Of a stretch of DNA of 64,000 bases, positions 33,701-46,253 are shown piece by piece (within the stretch, counting starts at the first letter, position 1; each line of letters opens with the position of its first letter). The stretch covers positions 29,463,215 through 29,527,214 of the forward strand of contig NC_053127.1 in the NCBI RefSeq assembly GCF_010015445.1, written 5' to 3'. A program made the translations under genes and the position numbers. This DNA is from Perca fluviatilis (taxonomy: Eukaryota; Chordata; Actinopteri; Perciformes; Percidae). Under the pieces are notes generated by a model, which ran no database searches, was not told the DNA's origin, and saw only the letters and a program-made list of their open reading frames with translations.

Positions 33701-35341
33701 AGTCGGGCAAAATTATGCTGCGCCTCCATTGCCCTGCCAGTACCCCAACAGCCGGATGTCCGTCAGGGGCCTGTGAGACGTTCTCCTGGATGGCTTGTCT
33801 CTACAACTGCTTGGGGCACGCCTTGCGCTCTATCTACGTTCACAAGTGTTTAACTCAGACTCGGCTACATCTCCTCTCCAGAAATCTAATTAGAATGAGA
33901 GAAGCACAGTGTGATTGTGTGCAGTGACCTCTGAGCAGCCCCCAGGTTGAGAATACATGGCACTAGTTTATCTCTGCTAATTATTTACCACACCCAAAGG
34001 CCTTGAACACAAAATAAAATAAGAGGAATCAGAGGAACATTGTGACCTTTACTGTTGTTATGTTACTGTACGCCAAGCAAAATAAGTCTCTTTAATTGTT
34101 GAAATTGATACAGAGCAAGGTTGGTGGGGTAAATACTGTTCATGCTGATGCTGACTCAATGCAATCCCTCAGTGCTGTGGATGATAAATCTAGTCTCATG
34201 GAAGATTAATGGACTGGAGAAGTGGTGTTGAATGTCATTGTTGAAGGTTGAAAGTATTGAGCGCCTGAATCCTATCCATATGTTTTCAGGAATGACATAA
34301 ATAGGCTCAGCCGGAATCCATTTTGACTTATCAAGCTTAAACCGGTGCCAGAGCCACGCGATACTTGCCAAGTATTCAGGCTCTGAGGCTTCCAATAACA
34401 AATCCTATTCCACATAATTTCCACTGAAATTGGCCATGGCCATGCGCTGCCACCCTGTTTTTGCTTTTGCTGTGCGTCTCGCGGCTCTTGGCTACGTATC
34501 ACGTCCGCATTCCCTGTAACCCAAACCCCGTAGCCCCAATTTTTGATGTCATACCGGGCTCTGGCGAGGGAGTCTCTCTGCTCTTTGTTCCAGCCTTTTC
34601 AGCGTGGAGCCTGTTCCGGTGGGGTAAGTTGAATAAGTGGAGCCCGGAGGAATCTCTACAAAGGTCTCGCTCTGATTGGATGCAGCAGAGCCCAAGGAGA
34701 GAGCACCGGTTGCCATAGCAATGAGAGCAATGTGGGAACTGGCTGCATGAAGGAGAAAGGGGAAGTGGTGCTTTCTTTTGTGATGGGAGGTCTTCATCGA
34801 CTGACATTCCTCTTTATGAATACACACTAGCCAACACACACATAAACACAAATACACAAGGGCACACAAACGGTATTACACGCACCTTTTTACCCCCCAA
34901 GGAGAAGCTGAGCTAGACTGCATACTTCAATCACAATGGCCTGGTAGGGGTGTACTCGGGCCCAAGCTGGGAGCCAGAGAAAACACAATCAGACACTCCA
35001 GGAGTCCAGAACCATCTCCCCCTCATAAACATGATTACTGGCCATTCACTGCTACATATCGCTTACCTCTCCTAAGCCAACAAATCATTCTTACCCTCTC
35101 TCCTGGCTCATCACAGCCACTATAAACAAAGAAATGACAGAAATATCTGTGTAAGATGTTGTAATTCTTTAACCCATAGCATTCAGTCCACATGAATATC
35201 CAAGGGGTGATGCAAACCTCTCCAAGGACCATATGTTTGTGTTCATGTGTGTGTTTTATATATGTGAGTCCCTGGTGTGTGTATGTTTATACCACAGAGT
35301 TTAGCTGCGGGGTTTAGAAGCTGTGTGGGAGGGTTGAGTTT
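30790..35341. other. Unassigned intronic sequence
   Basis: No gene is recognised. 31450-31474 is a C-run cluster. 32690-32850 is AT-rich with homeodomain-type cores (GCATCAATTATCCGTC, ATAATTAGCTCATTATCATG) and may be constrained. 33130-33139 has a run of G. Short frames lack domains. Confidence 0.45.
31450..31474 (-). other. G-quadruplex candidate, minus strand
   Basis: C runs of 5, 5, 4 and 4 on the + strand are separated by loops of four, one and one bases (ACCT, A, A). The minus strand therefore has an almost ideal quadruplex pattern. Confidence 0.65.
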
Positions 35342-35369
35342 TGTGTGTGTGTGTGTGTGTGTGTGTGTT
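35342..35369. repeat. (GT)n microsatellite
   Basis: About 28 bp of GT dinucleotides in a GT-rich neighbourhood (35230-35380). Confidence 0.9.
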
Positions 35370-35862
35370 GTGTCTAGTCTTGTTGAGTTTGTTTGTTATG
35401 CACAAGGGGGCTGAGAATGCTGTACTGGGATTACACAGGAAGGCCTGCTGATTCACGAACCCGATCTGTCATGTCTATAGGCCAAACACAGCAGTTTAAT
35501 ATACATCTTCTCTCATGCGTGTGATCCTGCTGTTTTTGACAGCTGAACTAAAAAATGAAATGGAATCATAAGGTACCTAGAGAATCTAGAGAGCTCTGCC
35601 GCTCTCCATAAACAAAATGCCTTTTAGTTATGCAGCAATATGTGTGATCAAGCTTTTCATCAGCTTTGTTGAGGTGACTTCTCGTATTTCTGTAAAAAAT
35701 GTCACAAAATCATAAGTCTTAATTTATAGCAATAAAAAACCTATTTGATATATAACAAGGAGATGTACGATGATCTACAATGCTAAAAAGAAATGTGTCA
35801 GACAAAATCTGTTTCACAGATTTAAGTGTTCCACAATTTTTGTGCACTAAAATACTTGTTAC

Positions 35863-36255
35863 GACCCGGCTCTTAGGCCACAACAAATAGGAGACACACC
35901 ATGATAATGTTTTACAAACATATACTTTATTAAACCAAATCAAACCAAATTAGACCAAATGAAAGGATCATTAAGGTGTGGGGTGTTGTTGTCAGTATAG
36001 CCAGTGGTGTAAATGTGCATGAGTGATGGATGTGGAGTGTAAAGTGCAGACCCAGCATACAGATGGACTAAAGCAACATAACCAAACCAACGGAGGGAGC
36101 CAGAATATTAGAAACTGAAGATAATGCAGTCCAGTACAACACAACTATGGCTCCAAGAATGAACAAAAACTGAGTATTATAAACTTTGTAAAGGTAGAAT
36201 TTATTCCATGATATTGCACAAATGTACCTAATGAAGTGGCCACTAAGTGCAAGTT
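35863..36255. repeat. Possible retroelement or LTR-like repeat fragment
   Basis: A start resembling TGTTACGACCCGGCTC is followed by GGAGACACACC and ACTTTATTAAACCAAATC. Near 36223-36253 comes ATGTACCTAATGAAGTGGCC, a word similar to a frequent fish repeat tail. Both ends are undefined and no target duplication was found, so this is a tentative grouping, possibly of two unrelated fragments. Confidence 0.3.
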
Positions 36256-36794
36256 GCAGGGTACAAAATGTAAGCTTCAAAGTGCAGATAAACGCCAGAC
36301 TTAGTAGGTAAATACAGGATGGTAAAACTGTGATATTGCCAATGATGCCAAAGTTACTTTAGTTAAAACCTCAGTTATGTGCACACCCAAATGTGTGCTG
36401 TTACTTACCTGCAGGCTTACCTGCTTAACATTTTAAAGCACTGCTTTCAAATGGGAAACTAGGGGAAAGTACTGTATAGTGATAATAAGCATGGGAATTG
36501 TGTTAGGAAGTGTTACACAGAACAGCGATGCCACACTCACAATCTGAGAACATATTGCTATTATGTTTTGCATGTGCTTTGAATTGAGCCCATGTTTTTC
36601 TTTTTGACAGACTACACTGTACAACACTGTGCATCATAGCCATTCTTTTCCCTTGTGCTGGAGAAGGGCATGTTCTGTCTTATTCAAGGCCTGTGCGTCT
36701 GACAAGATTACTGTGAGGCATTGGATGTCACATCACTTCTATTTCAGTAGCAAGTGCAATTTTCCTTAAACCACAAAGCAACAGCGCCAACAAA

Positions 36795-36797
<3 letters not shown>
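36256..36797. other. Unassigned intronic sequence
   Basis: Nothing recognisable. Confidence 0.45.

Positions 36798-36867
<70 letters not shown>
36798..36867. repeat. (TA)35 microsatellite with GATA tail
   Basis: 70 bp of perfect TA dinucleotides, followed by a short GATA/GACA run (36871-36900). A tract of this length can extrude cruciforms and is a likely site of replication slippage. Confidence 0.97.
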
Positions 36868-36873
<6 letters not shown>

Positions 36874-39800
36874 ATAGATAGATGGACAGACAGACACACA
36901 GATATACCAAGAAAGACAGAGAGATAGTGCCGCTGGAATTACAGTTGCGGAAGATTATTCCAGAGACATTATTTCCCCCAAGTCGTGGGCTTAAGTCAAA
37001 TTTGGAAGAGAAATGAAATTGCCAGCAGTGAAAAACCAGACTAGGTAGGAGTTCATGAGTAGAGAAATAACATTTTCATTTGTTTCTGCCCCAGTGGGAG
37101 ACGAGGAGCCTTTCAGTAAATAGAGACAGCTATGAGAAATGATTTTTTTGGTTGGTGGAATATTGTTTTAACGTGCACTTATCCATCTGCAATCTAGATG
37201 TCAGGCCTCAGGAATCCACAGGATGGCCATTCGACTGTTGTCTTCATGGCACACAAGTGTTGGCCTCGTCTCGCCTCCAATTGTCTGTTAGTGTCCCATT
37301 TCCAGTGGTGATTCAGTCCTATATGTGGTCTTTTTTTAGGAGCCACCAGCTGATGCTACAGTACACTTTGGAATTCAGGATTTTTTATATTGAGCTTTGC
37401 TGTGAATTGAAATAAAAAATTCCATCCTGGCTTCTGAGATTGTCATTTTCCCGTGCACAAGCTAGTAGAGGTACAGAATTATTTGTTCCACTGCAAGATA
37501 ATAAATCAAGTATGGGATCAGAGATTGGCACATGGTATCAGTTTTAGTAGATTTTTTTTTTTGCCAGCACTGTCCCATTGTGTTTCTCTTTGTTTTGTGT
37601 TTTGGAGCCCAGTTTGCCTGAGGTAACAATGTGTCACAATCCACTCTTGCTTTGTTTGTGGTGTCAAGATTGTCTTAACTTGTCACATGCATTGTACGCC
37701 TTGCTTTATCTTCACTATCACTTGATATCTTTGTCTTTTCATATTCGGGCTACTGTACTGTTGTGCATGTCTGACAATAGTGCACATGCACCTGGATAAA
37801 TGGTCATGCTGTATCATCCTGGTTAAGTGTTATCTGGTTTCAAAGAGATATCCAGGGGATTATTAGGGGATTACTTACCACTTCCGTAAACTGCAGCTGT
37901 CCACTTCTGTGAGATGTCTGATCAATGATTGTGTTTCTATATACGTTGGCTCCCTATTGAAGTTATTTATATGGTGCATTACAATTCATGATTAATCTGC
38001 AGGAGCAAAGCTTTGATCCAGAGCTGTCAGCGAAGATGTACTCCCAGGTGATTACGTCTACTTCCTGTCATCCACTGTCAGCCAGCACATAAAGCACTTG
38101 TCACATGGCCCATTCTGATTATGGTTGATATTGACACTGGAATTGAATAAATGTACGCAATGAAAAGATTAGTGTTTCCCAAGAGACGTGCATCCCCCTG
38201 CTGCATTCCTTGCTGATGAGGCTCGCTGAGCATTTTCAGAGACTCGTTTAATACATGCAAATCCTATCTCTACATAATGTCTAAATAGAAAAGATGGATG
38301 AAGATTAATCTGCTGGCCATCTTAAATGGAACAGTAGTGATCTCACAGTAATGCAGGGATGAAATTGCACTTAGGCCTTTTGTTGAAAAAAATGTGCATA
38401 ATTGCAAATTCGCTCCACTTTGCATTGCATATGTAATGGTCGAACCCTGCCATTAAATATTGCGGATCCGAGCCCTCAAGAGCAGGCATTTTGCTCTGAT
38501 AAAGTGACATGGTACAGAAGGGATTTGTCTCAATCTTCTTCCCCACCTACAAATGTGGGTGGAATGATGTGTGCACCTGGTTTTTTGTGTCCCTTTGTCT
38601 TCAGAAGCACACCGTTATATTTGACAGTACAGTTTGTTGTAGTGCACGGATGTAAAATCTTCTGTAAACTCATTAGATGATTGGATCTGACCTGTTTAAA
38701 GGGAGTCACATCAGCTGTGTTTGGGTAGCGGTGAGAGGTCAGAGGGCAGCGCAGGGCCACATAGTACAGGGGATTGGATGGGATTAACCTTGGCCTGCCC
38801 CTTTGGCCCCAGGCCCAGATGGGCCAGGAAGAGTGGAATTAGCCAAGCCAGGCAGGGCCATCTGATTCCAAGCCCTCATCCAATTACTGCCTTATCTGCT
38901 GGCCAAATGAGATCAATGCATGGAGGGCAGGGAGACCTGGCAGGCTGGTGAAGGTGCGATAATCAGCAGCAGGGAGCACGGCACTTAACTCCCCTATGTC
39001 CCTGAAAGAGCCAGAGCATGTGTTAGGAGCACCACTCACTGCCATTAGCTCCCTGCGCCTGCTGGAGCCTGACCTGCACTTTGCATGAGGACAACCTGGT
39101 GTAGTGCATTTAGGCATCTTGGCTTTTTGTGTTCAAGTACTGCACTTAGGAAGATGAATAATGTGCATAATTACAGTTTTACCTCTTATCCTTGGTTTAT
39201 CTACCCAGCAGATTACACTGGCTAAAAGGTAGAAGAGTGGGAAAAAAACTGTGTAATTGCTTTTTATATGTATTGCATATGAAAGGCACTTTTAGGCATT
39301 TTGGTTAAGAACAACCCTGCACAGTTAATATAGTCCACTGTTAATTCTCTTGTCAATTAGGGGGAAAAAACAAATGTTTGACGTTTGGAGATGTAATTAT
39401 GAAAATAATTAACCTCTGTGTGCCATAAAAGCAGACAGTTTTGCTCTCTACCTGCACAACTTGAAATTGAGTTGGCTGAATAAGTCTCCAGTTTTAAAAG
39501 GAGGGCGTCAAGTTAAATGGAAGATTTTTTTCTGATGTGAAATTATGTTTTATCCTTCTCTTATTCATGTTCCCTCATTGAATAACTCCTGTTCGTAACA
39601 GCTTTAAGAAAATACTTTAATATGTTTAGATTTCAAACCTGACATAAATAATTCTAAAATTCAAACTTATTGTATTCTCCTTTTAAGACTAGTAACATTG
39701 ATGACAGACCAAAACAGCTGCCATTAACCAAAACTTTACAGTAAGTAGTTATACCTGGAAAGAGATTGATTTTAAAATGTGTCATCAAAATGGAAGTTTT

Positions 39801-40747
39801 GATAAAAAAGGTCTTTGCTGGCTGAGCATTTATATAAAGTAAAGCTCTTCATATGTATTCATGATACTTCTGCCATGCCAGTGATTGTATTGCAGCACTG
39901 GTGTGTCCCTTAACCATCTGGAGGACCATTCTGTGCCCACAATATGGCCGTAGAGGGACCCATTCTGTTGAATTTATGTTAGGCTATTTCTTCTCATGCT
40001 TGTGTTCTGGGCACGAGTATCCATTGGAGAGCAATAGGAAGCCCTGAAAGAGTGTCCGTCCTCAGCTGTGGCCCGGTGATTGTACATCCACCACTACTAC
40101 CCTGTACTTGCCCCCCTCCCACCTGTCCCTGGCTGCTCCTCCTCTTCTCAGCCCAGTTAGATTAAAGTCCTCTTAAATTCACCACAGCAGGCCGGCCGCA
40201 CAGGGAGAGCTGGCATCACAGGGGCCCTCTGACAATCAGCGCCCGGCTAGAGAGCACTAATGAGCGCTGGGAGGGGAGGTGGGGGCGTTGGCGGATTGCA
40301 CGCAGACAGCAGCAGTGGTGGGTAGGATTGGAGGGGGTTGTTAGGAAGGGAGGCAGTGGGCTGGCATGCTGCTGGGCTGAGTCCGGTACAGCACTGACTA
40401 GATTAGCTTCCAGGGGGCAGAGCTGCAGTCAGTTTGGGAAAATATCACAGCCCATTAGTTAGGAGCAATGAAATGGAGTCAACTTCTGGGACTCCATTAG
40501 GCACGCTGCGCTTAGGCAGACAGCGTCCCTCGGTGTGATGTTGCTATTCTGGAAGGATTGAGCACAGAGATATAATTGGACTGGGGAAATCAAGCAAGTT
40601 TCAGTGGTCCTGGTGGGGCTCTCAGACAGAAAATGAGAACACAGGCCTTTGTATTTTCTCTCCCTCTCCCTGTTAGCTTTACAGCTTTTTGAAAATCAGG
40701 AGTGAAAAGGCAGCCAGTGTGCTTGGGTTTTTCTTTTCATTGTTATG

Positions 40748-40795
<48 letters not shown>

Positions 40796-42870
40796 CTCAT
40801 TCTGTAGCTCTGTCTCTCTTTCTGCCCCTCCCTCCTTCTGTTTTTCTTATTGGATTTTTCCATCTGCTTTAAATTCATTTTTTTTCATTTGTGGCTCCAG
40901 CTCTTGCTAACCCTAAGCTAAACAATATGCATTTATTCATCCGTGCCTTTCTCTAAGCATTGATGAGACTGAGGTTTGCGCTTGATAATAAACATGGCTT
41001 AGTCTAACACAGGCTGCTTGCTAAGCCTCGCAAGGCTGTTTACTGCAGATCAGTGCCAGCTTACTCCACTAGTTTGGAATTTACTACCGCATCCATGAAA
41101 GCAATGCCCAAGTATATAGTATACCAGATTTTTCCTCCTCCTCTGAATTGCCTCCAACAATGATATCTGGATAGCTAGCTGACATTTTGGTTCCTTATAG
41201 GCACAACTCAGATGTGGATAGAGCGGACAGGCTTCAGTGCTTCACATAATTGATGTGCAGTTTTTAGCACCAGCATGGGACGTCTCCATCCCTCCCAATT
41301 TCTAACGGGCATGCCTCACTTGGTTTTGCCCAAAACGCTTGATGTACTCTGTCCTAAATAAAGGACATTTTTGCCAATTCTCCAAGTTAATAAATGTCAC
41401 TGTAGCAGTCCATCATACCCTTATCATGCCTTCAGTTTAGTGCCTGGAGAGTAATTGGATTGAGTCTCTGATGGTGTATTGCCGGTGTCTTTTATGTAGT
41501 CAGTGAAATGTTTGCCAATGTATTATTGCTGTAAGGGTAAAGAATTCTGGTGGGGTGTAAATATAGAATATGACTGTTAAGTAGGCCATTTATCAGGTAC
41601 TTACCATAGCTTTTTCTAGGGATTGGTAAGAGATCAGTCAGGATCTTCCCATTTAGTCTAATTGGTTTTGTGAGGGATTGGTAAGTATAATTCCATTAGA
41701 GGGTCAAAAGGGGATCTGTTCAGTCCAAATACCTGTGTTTTTCTGCCTAATATTTTAAGGAGAAAATATGGCTTGAAGCATGGAGAAGCTAAAACATGCT
41801 AATGTATGATTCACTGGGATACTGCTTGATAAATGGAGTGTGCTGCATCTCTTTTGCTCTGGCTCTTTGTCCTTTCTATTCGTAGAATCATATGCCCATA
41901 GCAGGAGAGTGTTGACATTTGTGCACCTCTTGGGAACACATCACCATGAATGTTATCAGCACCTTAAAGACAGCCCTCAGCCCCCATACATCCCTGGTAG
42001 GCACTCTCAGCCCCTGCCTCAAAGGGCACACCCCACCTCAACCTTCCACCCCTGACCTGTCTGCCAGCCTGAAGAAAGAGCCCCTGACAGCTCCTTTGAT
42101 GGTACGGGAGGGGCCTGGCTTGTAAAGAATAGGTGAAATGGAGGGTAAAACGGGGGCCAGCCATTTGAAATGTCTGCACTGAGATCTAATCAGGTTGCAG
42201 TGGCTGTGCCTCTTTTTAAAGTAGCACCGCGACATTACAACGAGCAGCCTCTCCCGGGTCCAGGCCTCATAGGGCGTCTCATGTCAGCTCCCCCTCCCTG
42301 AGTAACCCTCTGGAACACATCATCCACCTCAGTCCCAGCTCTGGATTTATTCCCCCCCTAAAGCCGCCTTGACAGGTTTGTTATCTGTTCACCCGGTCGG
42401 CGAGCCCTGGAGAGTCGCGGCATTGGCAGTTAGAAAGGGGAATGCTACAGGAGAAGCGGGGCAAGTAAATGTCAAGTGAACCACCAAGGATGGATATTAT
42501 AGCTTCTGGGGACCACAGACCGAGAGAAGGTGGGAGGGAGAGAGAGGCAGACACAGCCTGTCTTTTCTGTCTGGTTTACAGCCCACCACTCAAGATGGCA
42601 GTCTGTACTGAATTCTCTCCTATCCATTTCCAGAACATCTAGACTCTTCATTAATGTACATGTTACAATTATACAGTACCTCCATTTGATCCGTTATGTA
42701 CCCAGAGCTAGAATAAAAGACAATTTGTATGGTTTTGCTGGCAGCCAATCAGCGCAAGCATTCTTTGATTTAATGCAACATGTGATTGGTCCACTACGGC
42801 AGCAGCTAGTTGTGGAGTGGTGGTGGCATTTTACGCAACTGAATCCTTCCATTCACAAAATGGGTATTGA
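36868..42870. other. Unassigned intronic sequence
   Basis: About 6 kb without clear transposons or genes. It holds an octamer-type ATGCAAAT at 38255-38262, a G-rich block at 40268-40290 and a CT array listed separately. 38720-39110 and 40130-40520 are GC-richer and repeat-free. No exon with paired splice sites and known protein is evident. Confidence 0.45.
40754..40791. repeat. (CT)n microsatellite
   Basis: About 38 bp of CT dinucleotides inside a 120-bp pyrimidine-rich stretch. Confidence 0.93.
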
Positions 42871-42874
42871 TTGA

Positions 42875-42957
42875 AGTAGAACAAAAAGGTATCAAATGAA
42901 GTACTCTATTGGTATTAGTACTGGTATCATCAGTTTTTAAACAATACCCCGACCTAC
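42875..42957. repeat. Short fragment of a teleost interspersed repeat
   Basis: GAAGTACTCTATTGGTATTA, GTACTGGTATCATCAG and TTTTTAAACAATACCCCGAC resemble the terminal part of a common fish DNA repeat that ends in a TAGGGCTGGGT-like terminus (mutated here). The other end is not identified. Confidence 0.4.
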
Positions 42958-45415
42958 TTCCAAAGAGCACTGATACACACTACAGATGAGCTGGTCACTT
43001 AACACATATTAATATAGCTAATTTTCTGCCAACGATACCAGTCTAAGCTTTACCTTGAATTTAGAAAAAGGAATGATTTCCATTTGCAGTCTTTTGGCAA
43101 AGTGCAGACTTATGTAAAGGTTAAAATGGTTTTTATTATAACAAGGCACCAAAACAAAAATCATTACGTGTGTGCACACCACATGTGACGTTTCGTACTT
43201 GGCCCCTCAACACTAAATATATAGTATGTATTCCTACTTTAATGTAAAACATACCTTTAGAAGTATGTCTGTATGCAAAAACATGAAGACAAGCACAGAT
43301 GATGTTTCTGTTTCATATGCTGTTATTATTGAAGCATAAAGACTCACATCCCCTTCAAATACCCAAACTTGATTTCATATAAAAACCAGAACTCATTCTC
43401 TAACGGGGATCTTCTGAAAAATAGTCTCATAGTGCCCAACTACATTTCTAATCACTTTAACTCCAAACATCTGATTTGCAGACAGCAGTCTCATTTCACA
43501 AGCTTGGAATCCTAAGGTTCTGTGTGGGTGGAGTGCAGCTCTGAGATACGAAGCATCACGGATTTGATTATATCAACTGTGAAACTGTCATGTACTTTCT
43601 ATATTTTGGAATGTTTTAGACCCCCAAAATAACAAGGCTATGATGGAAAAACACAATTTTAATAAAAAGAAGTCAGTTGGATCCTTACAATTCTAATAAA
43701 AAAAAACCTGCATTTGATCAACATTCACTGAGGGTTTATTGCATCCATTATCAAAGTGAAGAGAACATGTTCCTAAAATTATCAGCCAGCATTGTATTTA
43801 TAAGAAAATATTAAGACTTTAGAATTTAGTATTTTGTAGAACTGAGATCATCTTGGTTTAATTACAGAATCGGAATTGATGTTTTTCTGTCTCATAGCAT
43901 TGCATGCATAACAGTTGCTAAATTGCATTGATTCTCACACATTTTGGGCCACATGCTTGCTGTCAAATACTGATTATTTAAAGTATGTAAAGCAATTAGC
44001 TTGGTTAGGATATTGCTTCTCAGCACTATTACAAATCCTTAGTTTTAGACTTGTATTACAAATGATTACTGATACATTTTAATGACATTTAATACATTTA
44101 AGAAAATATTTCAGTTAAGTAAAGTCTTCAAGTAATTCCCATTTACAGCACTTACAGCTGTGTTATTAAACCTGTCTGCCTCATTCCCGCTGTTCTCATT
44201 TTGACCACGTAATCTTGTAGAGAGGAATCCTCAGATGTATTTTGGGAAGTTTTCAGTGCAACAGGAATTTTTTTCCTCTTGATTAACTGACTGGCTAATA
44301 AGGCTTGTCACAACAGTTTCCACCCTCTGGACTTCCAGCAGTATACTGTATATTCTGGTATTCTGGTGCCAGATCACCTGAGCTGATTTAAAGCACCAAC
44401 CTTGCAAACAGTATTTGCTGCTGGTATGTTTGTGATAAATTTGTTTGGCAACACAAATTTCCACATTGTTAGTCCTCTCATCCCCCTTCCATGCTCAGGG
44501 AGGAGAATAGGATCTAAATTGTGCGATCATTTCTTTGGCCTTAATTGCATGGCTCCAGTGAAAGCTTTGCTGCTCTCCCCAATCCTTTTAGAACTACTTA
44601 AACGTTCCGCTTGGGTGTGGATTAGTGCATAATGGGCCCAGCAGCAGGCCAGGTACAAGCTATTGAAGTGTTCCTGAGATAGCCTCGGTGGGCCCTAGGG
44701 GTAGAGGGGGAGGGTTCATTGTTGGTGTGACAGTTTGGCTGAGTGGATTACATGCAGTTTAGGGGACTGTATTGGATTGGGTCTGTGCCCAATTATCCTC
44801 TTGGATTGGATTGCAAGTGAGTAACCTCCTATCCAAATTTCCAGTGCACCAGGTGAAGCCTATAGGATCCTGCTGCTCTACGTTCCCTGGAACCGTTAAG
44901 CCACTGAGCCCAAAGATAAAGTAGTCATATTCACAGCATGATGTGATAGCAAAAGTTCCACTGCTTTTAAATAATTAAGCGTGAAACTACTTTTCCTACC
45001 TTTCTATATTTTATTCATGCATGTTTGGCTACTGTATCTGTCATCATGTCTAAAGGCCTACACAGACTGCATAACGTTTCATTGTTTCAATGAGAGTTTA
45101 CACATCGAAATTAGGCTACAGGTCATACTAGTCGGTTGTTTAACATCTTCTGTGGCTCTGGAGGGAGCTTTCTAAAGTCTGAGAAAACCCCCCATGATGA
45201 TGATGATGTCATCTGGGTAATGTCGTGTTGAAACTGCAGTAAAAAAAAGAAGCCTGATTACAAACTGAGGGCTAGAGTTTACCAGGCAGGGAAGGTCTAA
45301 TGCCACGTCGGTCATATCAAAGTTATCAGAATTAGAAGTTTCTGGCTTGTGAAAAGTGTTCACTTCAACATTCAAGTCGTAATTACTCATAAAAAAAATA
45401 CTGAAAATGTTTCTG
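42958..45415. other. Unassigned intronic sequence
   Basis: AT-rich up to about 44200, with no gene or repeat family recognised. The part 44440-44840 is repeat-free and more complex in composition. Short frames lack domains. Confidence 0.45.
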
Positions 45416-45562
45416 TAAACTCTAGGGGTGGTACGGTTCACAAAACCCACGGTTCGGTTCGTATCACGGTTTTAGGGTCACGGTTTTCGGTTCTGTACGG
45501 TTCTTGTTATTTTTTCTTTTAATCTTTAACGCTCCAGAATATACTTCAGCATATGATATATA

Positions 45563-45670
45563 GCTAAAATTAGCATATTGAATGCATGTTGCACAAAACA
45601 TGCACACAGTGGCAGTTCTATATTGTTTTATTTCATCATAGGTAACGTGAAATCCCAAATGTTCCCACAC
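45563..45670 (-). pseudogene. hAT transposase BED-type zinc finger remnant
   Basis: The minus-strand translation from 45670 gives WEHLGFHVTYDE, then TVCMFCATCIQYAN. This matches the aromatic start and C-x2-C pair of BED fingers, which bind DNA at the N-terminus of many hAT transposases. The expected downstream His pair is absent and the frame runs into unrelated residues, so the domain is truncated by the internal deletion. Upstream (45870-45660) a related frame ends with VCGNIWDFTLP, a frame-shifted reading of the same DNA. Confidence 0.7.
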
Positions 45671-45997
45671 ACCAGACTATAAACGACGCTGGCGCATCCT
45701 CCAGCTCTGGGCAGCCTCTCTCCCACCTGACATTTCTGCAGGTGACGTGACGTGCAGTGGCACCCCACTCCACTTGAGGAGCGGTCGGCTCGGTGTCTCT
45801 CAAAATCTGACGAAAATCTTTTAAACTGACCTTTGTCGATCTGAAATGAAGAAAGATTCAGCAACTGCACGGCCTATTTCTCGCTTAAAATGTTTTCAGA
45901 AACACGTTTCGGTGAACTATTTTAGTAGAATATGAGATCGTATTCTGAACGAGCCGCCATGACAGTTTGGCTTTGAAATTGGGGACCAGCCAGCCCT

Positions 45998-46045
45998 ATG
46001 GCAGCTGATTGGACGATCGCGTCACATCGTCCAATCAGCTGCCAT
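45998..46045. repeat. Perfect 20-bp inverted repeat (hairpin) inside the hAT copy
   Basis: The arm ATGGCAGCTGATTGGACGAT (45998-46017) and its exact reverse complement (46026-46045) are separated by 8 bp (CGCGTCAC). Perfect arms in an otherwise decayed element suggest either recent origin or function as a subterminal transposase site. Confidence 0.95.
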
Positions 46046-46253
46046 GGGTTGCGTTTGTCACGCCCATCCCGCTCGTCATTTCCAGTAACTGTTTTAACAT
46101 AGGTGTCGAAAGTGGGCACTACGGCAGTAAGAGGTTAGTGCACATTAACAGTGTACTGACGAACCGTGCGGTACACACATGCTCCGAACCGAGACTAGCG
46201 AACCGAGCGGTTCGGGTGTTTTTTCATGAACCGTACCACCCCTAATAAACTCT

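Larger units (their letters stand above)
45424..46245 (-). mobile_element. Non-autonomous hAT transposon (822 bp) with 8-bp target duplication
   Basis: The left end AGGGGTGGTACGGTTC is matched by GAACCGTACCACCCCT near the right end. The 8-bp word TAAACTCT flanks both sides exactly (45416-45423 and 46246-46253), the signature of hAT insertion. Many CGGTTC/GAACCG words occur subterminally on both sides. Inside, on the minus strand, a broken BED zinc-finger segment is left from the transposase, so the element is an internally deleted derivative oriented right to left. A perfect 20-bp hairpin lies near its right third. Confidence 0.88.

Noticed and set aside
35863..36255. Solo LTR of a retrotransposon
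   Set aside because: A TGTTACGACCC-like start was noted, but no matching CA end or target duplication could be set, so it is listed only as a low-confidence repeat.
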